Shown one piece after another: positions 6,029-12,143 of a DNA stretch of 12,221 nucleotides (position 1 is the first letter of the stretch; each line of letters starts with the position of its first letter). The notes under the pieces were generated by a model. It made no database searches. It saw nothing but the letters and a program-made list of their open reading frames with translations, and was not told the origin of the DNA. The DNA is from Candidatus Bathyarchaeota archaeon. Its GTDB lineage: Archaea; Thermoproteota; Bathyarchaeia; TCS64. The position numbers were made by a program, and so were the translations under genes. The stretch spans positions 1 through 12,221 of the forward strand of contig JAOZIG010000469.1 in NCBI GenBank assembly GCA_026014515.1, written 5' to 3'.

Positions 6029-6640
6029 GTGTTCAAAAGTAACTTGAAATTCCATGACCCCTACGCGAAAGGTAATACTATTACCCGTACCATCAGGATC
6101 GATGAAGGATATGATGATATTCTAAAACAGGAATCTGATAGGCATGGAATCAGCGTCAACCAGATAATGGACCAGCAGATCAGACGCTATGTAGAGACAT
6201 ACAGGTTCTTCGAGAAAACAAACGCGGCGACACTATCAGCAAGCACACTGCACGCTATAATGGAAGAACTAGATGATGAGACCATCAAGAGGGTAAGCGT
6301 CGAGTTGGGCAAGGAACGTCCCCATGAGCTTATGCTCAGAAGAGGTATACAGCCAACCTATGAGACTTCATTATGGTATATTCAAGAGGTGCTAGGCGAT
6401 CACAGCGGCTGGTTTAACGCGTTAATTAGTAGACGGGGCGAATATGAGAATATCAACCTTAGTCATGCCTATGGGTATAAGTGGAGTCTATTTCTGAGTG
6501 GTTATCTCAAAGAGTTGTTTGAGGAGGTTCTTGAAATTAAACCAGAGGTTACTGTGCTCTCTGCTTCAACAAACTTCAGTTTCAAGATCAGAGATATTGA
6601 GAAAAAATGGGGCACAATACGGGTCCAAAAAGACGTTTAG
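6029..6640 (+). CDS. RHH-domain protein with an unrecognised C-terminal domain
   Basis: A 203-residue protein. Residues about 17-60 form an RHH (CopG/Arc-like) DNA-binding module: the strand TITRTIRIDE, then helix DDILKQESDRHG, then ISVNQIMDQQIRRYVE. The remaining 140 residues form a separate domain with LSASTLHAIMEEL, a central aromatic segment (SLWYIQEVLGDHSGW), HAYGYKWSLFLSGYLKELFE, and a strand-rich end (TNFSFKI). I do not recognise this domain; the layout suggests a sensor or oligomerisation role. It begins with GTG at 6029 and has no clear ribosome-binding site, so it may be leaderless. It is divergent from tfb, so a regulator of its own promoter or of tfb is possible. The next gene, aIF5A, has its own TATA box and ribosome-binding site. 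Confidence 0.78.
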   Translation: MFKSNLKFHDPYAKGNTITRTIRIDEGYDDILKQESDRHGISVNQIMDQQIRRYVETYRFFEKTNAATLSASTLHAIMEELDDETIKRVSVELGKERPHELMLRRGIQPTYETSLWYIQEVLGDHSGWFNALISRRGEYENINLSHAYGYKWSLFLSGYLKELFEEVLEIKPEVTVLSASTNFSFKIRDIEKKWGTIRVQKDV

Positions 6641-6645
6641 GCGTT

Positions 6646-6656
6646 ACCTTTAATAC
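6646..6656 (+). promoter_or_regulatory. Probable TATA box for aIF5A
   Basis: ACCTTTAATAC lies about 50 nt before the aIF5A start. Transcription from about 25 nt downstream would give a short leader carrying GGTGA (6692-6696), which lies 6 nt before the ATG at 6703 and selects it over the nearby out-of-frame ATGs at 6690 and 6699. Confidence 0.45.
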
Positions 6657-6702
6657 AAGAAATCCCTCAAGTGTCTGTAAATTAGACCAATGGTGAATAT
6701 GA

Positions 6703-7101
6703 ATGGCATTTAAAATGGCAAAAGTCGGTGAACTGAAAGAGGGAGCATACGCCATCATTAATGATGAGCCGAGTCAAATCAAACAGATCACAAAAAGCAA
6801 ACCAGGAAAACACGGAAGCGCAAAGTTCAGATGCACCGCCATCAGTCTCTTCGATGGAAGAAAACAGAGCTACGTCGCAAGCACAGACACAAACATCCAG
6901 ATACCCATCGTTGACAAACGCAGCGGACAGATCGTAAGCGTCTCTCCAGCGAGCATCCAGCTCATGGACCTTGAAACCTATGAGATGACTGACGTCAACA
7001 CTCCTGATGACCCAGAGATCGCGGATAAGATCGAGGCGGGCAAGGAAGTCGAGTACTGGATCATCATGGATCGGGTAAAGATCCAGAGAGTCAAGAACTG
7101 A
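6703..7101 (+). CDS. eif5a: Translation factor aIF5A (hypusine-containing)
   Basis: A 132-residue archaeal IF5A, the homologue of bacterial EF-P, which helps the ribosome through poorly reactive peptide bonds. The hypusine loop SKPGKHGSAK is intact at about residues 32-41, with K36 the residue modified to deoxyhypusine or hypusine. The N-terminal SH3-like domain (about 1-70) is followed by an OB domain (about 72-132, starting IPIVDKRSGQIVSVS). The length is typical. The deoxyhypusine synthase gene starts only 10 bp after the stop, so the modifying enzyme and its substrate are very probably co-transcribed. Confidence 0.97.
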   Translation: MAFKMAKVGELKEGAYAIINDEPSQIKQITKSKPGKHGSAKFRCTAISLFDGRKQSYVASTDTNIQIPIVDKRSGQIVSVSPASIQLMDLETYEMTDVNTPDDPEIADKIEAGKEVEYWIIMDRVKIQRVKN

Positions 7102-7111
7102 AGGCGCCTAG

Positions 7112-8053
7112 ATGAAGAAGGTTCATCAAATCAGACTACGCCCCGGCATGACCGTGGGTGAACTGGCTGAGGAGATGCGTCTCACTGGGGTAATGCAAGG
7201 TGGACGAGTCGGCAGAGCCGCTGACATAGTCGCCGAGATGTTTAGCGACCCCAGTTATACTGTTTTTATCACACTTAGCGGACCACTGGTACCCGGTGGT
7301 ATGCGTGTTATACTGCGTGACCTCATCAGGGACGGCTATGTGGACGCGATTATGACCAACGGAGCCAACATGGTACACGATATCGTAGAGTCCATGGGGC
7401 GAACCCACTATATTGGCACCACGAATGTGGATGATGAGAAGCTCTACGCGGAGGGCTACAACAGAGCCTATGATATCTTCATTGAGAATGATACTTTTGT
7501 TGATATTGAGAGCTATGTTGGTAAGCTGATTGATGATATCCCAGAGGAGAAACGAGACGGCATCGCCATCCACGAGTTCCTCCACGAGATAGGAGCACGC
7601 ATTACAGACGAGGAATCAGTGCTCAAGGCAGCCGCAGATAAGAATATCCCCATATTCAGCCCCGGTTTCCTAGATTGTATGTTAGGCATACCTCTTTGGT
7701 TGTATAGTAAGCAGAAGAAACTGGTGTTCAATCCCCTCAAAGACTTTGATCTGCTAGGGGATATGGTGTTTGACGCCGAGAAATCAGGTGCAATCATCTT
7801 GGGTGGAGGCACCCCAAAACACCATACACAGTACATGCATACACTACGCGATGGCTTAGATGCCGCGATACAGTTGAGCAGTGCACGTGTTGAAGACGGA
7901 AGCCTCAGCGGAGCACCTCTAAGAGAATCAATTACATGGGGTAAGCTCAGAAAAGGACAACTAGCAGATAAAACAGCGACGATTTTCGGTGAGGTAACAA
8001 GCCTTTTCCCGTTGATTATCGCTGCTGCGTTAGAGAAAATAGAGAAAAGCTAA
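7112..8053 (+). CDS. dys: Deoxyhypusine synthase
   Basis: Transfers the aminobutyl group of spermidine to K36 of aIF5A in an NAD-dependent reaction. The protein has 313 residues, normal for archaeal forms. The catalytic lysine is K278 in ITWGKL, and the conserved histidine pair is H237-H238 in GGTPKHHTQ. NAD-site segments are visible at TLSGPLVPGGMR (54-65) and TNGANMVHD (82-90). The C-terminal EVTSLFPLIIAAALE matches the family. It lies 10 bp after aIF5A and shares its transcript. Its TAA overlaps by 4 bp the stop of the convergent metE gene. I see no hydroxylase gene for converting deoxyhypusine to hypusine in the window. Confidence 0.96.
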   Translation: MKKVHQIRLRPGMTVGELAEEMRLTGVMQGGRVGRAADIVAEMFSDPSYTVFITLSGPLVPGGMRVILRDLIRDGYVDAIMTNGANMVHDIVESMGRTHYIGTTNVDDEKLYAEGYNRAYDIFIENDTFVDIESYVGKLIDDIPEEKRDGIAIHEFLHEIGARITDEESVLKAAADKNIPIFSPGFLDCMLGIPLWLYSKQKKLVFNPLKDFDLLGDMVFDAEKSGAIILGGGTPKHHTQYMHTLRDGLDAAIQLSSARVEDGSLSGAPLRESITWGKLRKGQLADKTATIFGEVTSLFPLIIAAALEKIEKS

Positions 8054-9180
8054 GCCAATTCTTTGGCATGCTCTTTTCCTTTTGTCAGGTTCAATAGTTT
8101 CTGGTATGCAACGTCCCAGCTACGTGTTCGTAAACCACAGTCGGGGGTAACCCACACCTTCTCTTTGCCAACTAGATCAGCAACATATAGCACACGGTCA
8201 CGAACTAACTCTGGACTCTCGATGAAATCCGTGTGAATATCAATGAACCCCGGAGCATACGCACCCTTGTAACCGTTATCAAGGAAAGCTGTCAACCCAT
8301 CATATCCGGGATGGCTTGGACCCGTCTCGTGTATGTCTCGGTTGGCGAACTCTAGGCTCAACTGGCTGCATTTCTTGAGACTGGGCACGTATTGAGCTAG
8401 TAGATCATAGTTGCTGAAGCAGTTGTGGAGACTGAACTCTATTTCAAAGCCTTCTGTGAGCCTATTATAGGCGTCAACGAATAGTTCCATCTCTTCTGGG
8501 GTCTCTTTTGTGGTTACTGCTGGTTCATCTATCTGAATCCATTGTACTCCGGCGTCTACGAGTTTCTTGAACTCTGGTCTGAGGGCTTCATCAACGATGT
8601 CAAAGATTAGTTCCTTGCGTGCCTCGTGGCGTCGCCGTGGGAAGCTCTTGATGTTGCTGTGTTTCTTCTCATAATACTCGTTGTAGGTCCAGTCTGTGAG
8701 TGTGTATGGTCCAGTTATTGGTACCTTCAACGGTAGACTGGTCTGGTGTTTCACTGACTCGTATTCATCAAGATAGTAGGGTTGCTTGTAACTCACTTTA
8801 TCGATAACGCTTGCCTTCTTGAAGTATCTGTAGTCAAAGCTCTTTATCCAGCCGCTGAACTTGAATCCGCTGAGGTTCCTGATGACATGCTCATACATCT
8901 CGACGCGCCACTGCTCACCATCATAAACATAGTCTAATCCAGCCTTCTCAAACATCTTCAAGACATACAGGGCACTGAGGTCAACTATCTCCTGTTTTCT
9001 GTTTGGGGAGTTGCCTTTGAGAACCTTCTCCACCATATTGTAGTCAATATCTAGTATGGTTGCCCATTTCTTTGCGTCATCAAAGTCAGTTTGATTCAGT
9101 TTACTACCCGCATACCCTTTGACCCTCCAACTGGGTTTAGATATGCTACCGATCTCGTATGTTGGGAATAGTTTACTCAT
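8050..9180 (-). CDS. metE: Methionine synthase, MetE catalytic half (cobalamin-independent type)
   Basis: Transfers a methyl group to homocysteine to make methionine, using a catalytic zinc. The protein has 376 residues and corresponds to the C-terminal half of full-length MetE. The four expected zinc ligands are in place: H252 and C254 (LHNC), E277 (LSLEF) and C348 (TPDCG); IQIDEPA at about 215-221 is the barrel motif that precedes them. The gene is last in the cluster. Its ATG overlaps the stop of the N-terminal-half gene (ATGA), with AAGGAGG 7 nt upstream. The methyl donor (methyl-tetrahydrofolate, methyl-tetrahydromethanopterin or a corrinoid protein) cannot be fixed from the sequence; the MetF-like neighbour favours a free pterin. 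Stand-alone 'core' MetE proteins in other archaea lack an N-terminal partner; here one is present. Confidence 0.9.
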   Translation of the reverse strand: MSKLFPTYEIGSISKPSWRVKGYAGSKLNQTDFDDAKKWATILDIDYNMVEKVLKGNSPNRKQEIVDLSALYVLKMFEKAGLDYVYDGEQWRVEMYEHVIRNLSGFKFSGWIKSFDYRYFKKASVIDKVSYKQPYYLDEYESVKHQTSLPLKVPITGPYTLTDWTYNEYYEKKHSNIKSFPRRRHEARKELIFDIVDEALRPEFKKLVDAGVQWIQIDEPAVTTKETPEEMELFVDAYNRLTEGFEIEFSLHNCFSNYDLLAQYVPSLKKCSQLSLEFANRDIHETGPSHPGYDGLTAFLDNGYKGAYAPGFIDIHTDFIESPELVRDRVLYVADLVGKEKVWVTPDCGLRTRSWDVAYQKLLNLTKGKEHAKELA

Positions 9181-10139
9181 CGCTGTTCCTCCTTCAGCTT
9201 CTGGGCTACCTTAGCCACTGTCGCTATCTTGTGCTGACCCTCATCCCATGTGAGGAAATCTAGGTCACAGTTTGTCGCCACCATGAGACTCACCGGACTA
9301 GTTGCATCAATCACCTCGTTACAGATAGAGACAAGCTCCTCTGGGTCTTCCTGTAACGTGTTACGAGCATCTACCAAGCCAAGGGAGACACCACCCTTGA
9401 AGCTATACTCCTTGACAACCTCAGCATCAGTCTCATAGTAGTCGATGCCAATATCATCAACCTTCCACTCAAGAACATCAGCCAATACAGGCGTAATATC
9501 CCCGAAAAAGGTCTGGAGCCCAGTCCTTGCCTTAACTCCACTTGTGGCGGTCTCAACAGCCGATGCGATTGCTGGAAGCTCGTCTTTTCTTGGGGCGGTC
9601 TTGTGGTAGACTAGCGCTGGATCACTCAGCTGGATGTATTTGTATCCCTGCTGTTCAAGTGCTTTGATCTCTTTGTTGATTATCTCTGCGATGTCTTGAA
9701 GTAAATCAGCTTCATTATCATAATACTCGTTCTTGGAGAGCTTCACAAACGTATACGGGGCTGGCAATACTGCCTTATACTCACCCTCAGGTAGCAAGTC
9801 CAGATATGTCTCATTGAAGGGAGCATCCCCCTCAACTTTGCCCTTGATCACAGGGATTCGATAGAATGTGTTATTGTTGTACCACCTGTAGAGTTGCCCA
9901 GTCTCGACTCCCCTGAGCTTGGTGGTGAAGGGTCTTAGTAGGTCTTGTCGCCGCAGATACCCATCGTTGATGTAGGTTAAGCCCTGCTCCAACTGATAAT
10001 CTATGACCTCTTGTGTGTATGTTCGGTACGCGGACTCTAATTCTTCTTTTGTTATTCTTGACCTGTCAAATTTTCTGGTCTCGGATATGAGACGCGACGG
10101 TCTTGGTAAAACTCCTGAAACACTGCTCTTTATGTTCAT
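9177..10139 (-). CDS. MetE N-terminal-half protein, zinc site absent
   Basis: A 320-residue protein with the N-terminal barrel pattern of MetE: RWYNNNTFYRIPVI (85-98, matching the KWFNTNYHY...P region), KAVLPAPYTFVKL (122-134), YIQLSDPALV (168-177), GLQTFFGDITP (207-217), SLGLVDARN (252-260) and ATNCDLDFL (288-296). As in the N-terminal domain of full-length MetE, the H-x-C zinc ligands are missing (TFF at 210-212), so it should not be catalytic alone. It probably assembles with the catalytic half to rebuild a split MetE, which is the main inference from the adjacent genes. ATG at 10139 forms an ATGA overlap with the MetF-like stop and has AAGGAG 8 nt upstream; GTG at 10166 would extend it into that gene and is unlikely. 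Confidence 0.85.
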   Translation of the reverse strand: MNIKSSVSGVLPRPSRLISETRKFDRSRITKEELESAYRTYTQEVIDYQLEQGLTYINDGYLRRQDLLRPFTTKLRGVETGQLYRWYNNNTFYRIPVIKGKVEGDAPFNETYLDLLPEGEYKAVLPAPYTFVKLSKNEYYDNEADLLQDIAEIINKEIKALEQQGYKYIQLSDPALVYHKTAPRKDELPAIASAVETATSGVKARTGLQTFFGDITPVLADVLEWKVDDIGIDYYETDAEVVKEYSFKGGVSLGLVDARNTLQEDPEELVSICNEVIDATSPVSLMVATNCDLDFLTWDEGQHKIATVAKVAQKLKEEQR

Positions 10140-10999
10140 TTTTTCAACTCCTTTACTAGTCTGCATCCAAGCTCATCGCTACCGATGGGCATAATATGGA
10201 AACCAAGGGGGTAATCAACCCCCGCTTTTAATACATCAGCCATCTCCGATAACTCGGAAACCATGGCTGACTCAAAATCATCTGCATCAGTAAGCCTACG
10301 CTTGGTGGCTTCACTGATGTTTATCCCGGGCATCCTGCTGATGGATTTAAACCGCTTAGCAGAAGCTACAGGGGCTAGCCCCACTTGAATAGGGGGATGT
10401 GTCGCATCACCAAGTGATGCTATGAAGTCTATGACCTCCAGTGGGTCATATGTGATCTGGGTTATGAAGAAATCAAAGCCGCTATCAATCTTGGACTTGA
10501 AGGTATCAACCTCATTTGGTCGCCCAAGCACAATGGCGCCCCCTATGTTGAAGTCGGTGGGGGTCTCGATGCTTCGATTGTTCCCCTTGTCCTTCGCGGT
10601 GCCATTGTTCAAACCCTTCACGATACTGCACAAGTCCTTACTCTTAACTTCCCATACTCCCTTAAAGTCGTCCTTCTTACGCGGAGTATCACCTGTAATG
10701 ATAAAGACGTCTCTGAACCCAAGCATATGAGCACCAAGCAACTCGCTTTGAAGCGCCAAGAGGTTCCTGTCCCGACAGCTTAGATTGGGTACGATAGGCA
10801 CGTTGAACTCTTCCCGAATATAACTCCCATACACGATGGGACTGATCCTCATAGTCGCCATGGGGTTATCAGTAATAGTTACCCCTGAGAGATAACCCTG
10901 AATCGCCTTAACAGGCTCCAAATGGTTGATGCTACAGCCACGCGGAGGAACTATCTCATAGGTTATTGGGTGAGAGACGTGCAGATGTTCATAGAACAT
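10136..10999 (-). CDS. MetF-like methylenetetrahydrofolate reductase
   Basis: A 287-residue protein of the MTHFR family, which reduces methylene-tetrahydropterin to methyl-tetrahydropterin, the methyl donor for methionine synthase. Visible signatures are ITYEIVPPRG at 12-21 with the catalytic-type glutamate E15, VTITDNP at about 40-46, FIITGDTP at 99-106 (the '..GD.P' loop), GFDFFITQITYD at 174-185, and a C-terminal barrel end (GIN.. and GFHIMPIG). The protein is single-domain without the C-terminal regulatory domain of eukaryotic enzymes. Electron donor and exact pterin are unknown. GGAGG lies 6 nt upstream of the ATG. It is one base after the cupin gene and overlaps the MetE N-half gene by 4 bp, so the cluster is very probably one transcript. 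Confidence 0.88.
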   Translation of the reverse strand: MFYEHLHVSHPITYEIVPPRGCSINHLEPVKAIQGYLSGVTITDNPMATMRISPIVYGSYIREEFNVPIVPNLSCRDRNLLALQSELLGAHMLGFRDVFIITGDTPRKKDDFKGVWEVKSKDLCSIVKGLNNGTAKDKGNNRSIETPTDFNIGGAIVLGRPNEVDTFKSKIDSGFDFFITQITYDPLEVIDFIASLGDATHPPIQVGLAPVASAKRFKSISRMPGINISEATKRRLTDADDFESAMVSELSEMADVLKAGVDYPLGFHIMPIGSDELGCRLVKELKK

Positions 11000-11000
11000 T

Positions 11001-11432
11001 CTACACCTCCTCAGTCAAGAAATCCTCTGGACCGATAGTAGTCGCTGTGTATTTCTTGAACTCGTTACCCGCTAATTCAGCGATAAAGTCGCCGTCCCAC
11101 CACTCAAACGTGGTTATGTCCTCATGGACCACCATGATGTGTGGGATTCCTGCCTCTACTGAGGTTACCTCACCTACCTTCAACGGTATAGTTTTCTCCG
11201 CACCATCCTCAACGAGCACATAATCCGCTTTTCCTGAAAGCAGTAACGTGTACTGGGTGTGTGGGTGGATATGGTTTCCCCGGTAGCTGCCTACCTTTGT
11301 CTCAAGTACTGAGTAAAATTTTCCATCTCGCTTGAAGGCATAGCCCTCGCCAATGCCGTCAAATGTTCCCCATTCTTTTAGATTTAGACTGAGTGTTGTT
11401 TCCTCTCCTGTTGGATACCGGTATGCCTTTAT
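11001..11432 (-). CDS. Cupin-domain protein, first gene of the methionine cluster; no canonical start
   Basis: A small single-cupin protein of about 143 residues. Cupin motif 1 is GNHIHPHTQYTLLLSG (52-67), with H54, H56 and H58 available as ligands and Q where Glu is common. Motif 2 is GEVTSVEAGIPHIMV (87-101), with H98. The end carries an aromatic WWDGDF segment. The frame runs unbroken from an upstream TAA, but no ATG, GTG or TTG occurs until GTG at 11219, inside motif 1-2 of the barrel, which would leave a broken fold. By protein pattern the natural start is ATA at 11432 (then KAYRYP); ATA at 11438 and 11444 are alternatives. No good Shine-Dalgarno sequence precedes them. Function is unknown; its place suggests methionine or sulfur metabolism. 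It could also be a decayed start in an otherwise intact gene. Confidence 0.7.
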   Translation of the reverse strand: MKAYRYPTGEETTLSLNLKEWGTFDGIGEGYAFKRDGKFYSVLETKVGSYRGNHIHPHTQYTLLLSGKADYVLVEDGAEKTIPLKVGEVTSVEAGIPHIMVVHEDITTFEWWDGDFIAELAGNEFKKYTATTIGPEDFLTEEV

Positions 11433-11565
11433 TCCTATATTTATTGATTTTTGACAACGTGATTCCCATGGGAATATGGTATAGACTCTAAATATGCCAT
11501 AAATAATACAAGCTAACCAAAAATATTACACAAAGAATAAATACGATGAGAAAATTCCTACAGGC
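11433..11565. promoter_or_regulatory. Divergent promoter region between the methionine cluster and XRE-CBS regulator
   Basis: This 133-bp AT-rich stretch contains no gene. It carries a perfect 14-bp palindrome, TATA-like candidates for the minus strand (GCATATTTAGAG, rc of about 11487-11498) and for the plus strand (GAATAAATACG at 11535-11545, about 25 nt before the ATG at 11566). It is therefore a plausible shared control region. Confidence 0.5.
11462..11475. promoter_or_regulatory. Perfect palindrome, candidate operator
   Basis: ATTCCCATGGGAAT is its own reverse complement over all 14 bases. It lies about 30 bp upstream of the cupin start and near where transcription of the methionine cluster would begin if the GCATATTTAGAG box is used. 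XRE-family regulators bind dyads of this size. I did not see a second copy in the window. Confidence 0.45.
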
Positions 11566-12126
11566 ATGCTCCCAGCAATAGAAATCATTCCTGAACGCAG
11601 AAGAAAACTAGGACTAACCCAGAGCCAGCTAGCTGACCTCGCAGGGGTCAGCCAGAGCTACATCGCAAAGCTGGAGGCTGGAAAAATTGAGCCAAGTTAC
11701 CTCAAGGTGAAATCAATCTTTGAGAGCCTTGACAAGCTTGAGCGCAAGAAAGAGGTGCAGGCGGTAGAGATCATGTCCGAGAACCCTGTCATCGTCCAGC
11801 AGACAGCCACAATACAGGAGACAGTAGAGATAATGCGGAGGAATAATTTCAGTCAACTGCCAGTGTTTGACGGTGACAAAGCAGTGGGAGGCGTAAGCGA
11901 GAGAACACTCCTAGACCAGATACTCTATAACGATGATGGGGTGCCAGCTAACAGAAAGCAGGTCATGGATATAATGGATGAGAGTTGGCCTATGGTTAGC
12001 GAGGATGCGCCGTTGACCTTGTTGTCTAATCTGTTAAAGTATTATCCGGCTATACTTGTTCAGCGTCAGGGTCAGGTTGTAGGCATTATTACCAAGGCTG
12101 ACCTCCTCGGAGTATTCAGCGGATAA
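11566..12126 (+). CDS. XRE-type HTH regulator with a pair of CBS domains
   Basis: A 186-residue predicted transcription regulator. Residues about 8-57 are an XRE/Cro-like helix-turn-helix (RRRKLGLTQSQLADLAG, then SQSYIAKLEAGKIEPS as the recognition region). Two CBS motifs follow, at about 66-122 (IMSENPVIV...FSQLPVFDGDKAVGGVSERTL) and 132-186 (VMDIMDESWPMV...GQVVGIITKADLL). CBS pairs usually bind adenosine-containing ligands such as AMP, ATP or SAM. The gene is divergent from the methionine cluster, so SAM-dependent control of that cluster is an attractive inference, not a demonstration. The ATG at 11566 lacks a clear ribosome-binding site and is about 25 nt after a TATA-like box, consistent with leaderless translation. 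Confidence 0.9.
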   Translation: MLPAIEIIPERRRKLGLTQSQLADLAGVSQSYIAKLEAGKIEPSYLKVKSIFESLDKLERKKEVQAVEIMSENPVIVQQTATIQETVEIMRRNNFSQLPVFDGDKAVGGVSERTLLDQILYNDDGVPANRKQVMDIMDESWPMVSEDAPLTLLSNLLKYYPAILVQRQGQVVGIITKADLLGVFSG

Positions 12127-12143
12127 ACAAATTTCTTTTTGTT
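12126..12143 (+). terminator. Weak terminator after the XRE-CBS gene
   Basis: AACAAA (12126-12131) and TTTGTT (12138-12143) can pair, with a run of five T residues in the loop and second arm. The stem is AT only, so the T-tract is probably the functional part. Confidence 0.35.

Noticed and set aside
7136..7585. Minus-strand 149-codon open frame
   Set aside because: It lies wholly antisense to deoxyhypusine synthase, whose conserved residues explain the sequence.
10140..10166. Start of the MetE N-half protein at 10166
   Set aside because: It would overlap the MetF-like gene by 31 bp; ATG at 10139 has a better ribosome-binding site and a typical ATGA overlap.
11433..11565. SAM riboswitch before the methionine cluster
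   Set aside because: The leader is short and AT-rich, and I saw no paired helices resembling a SAM riboswitch.
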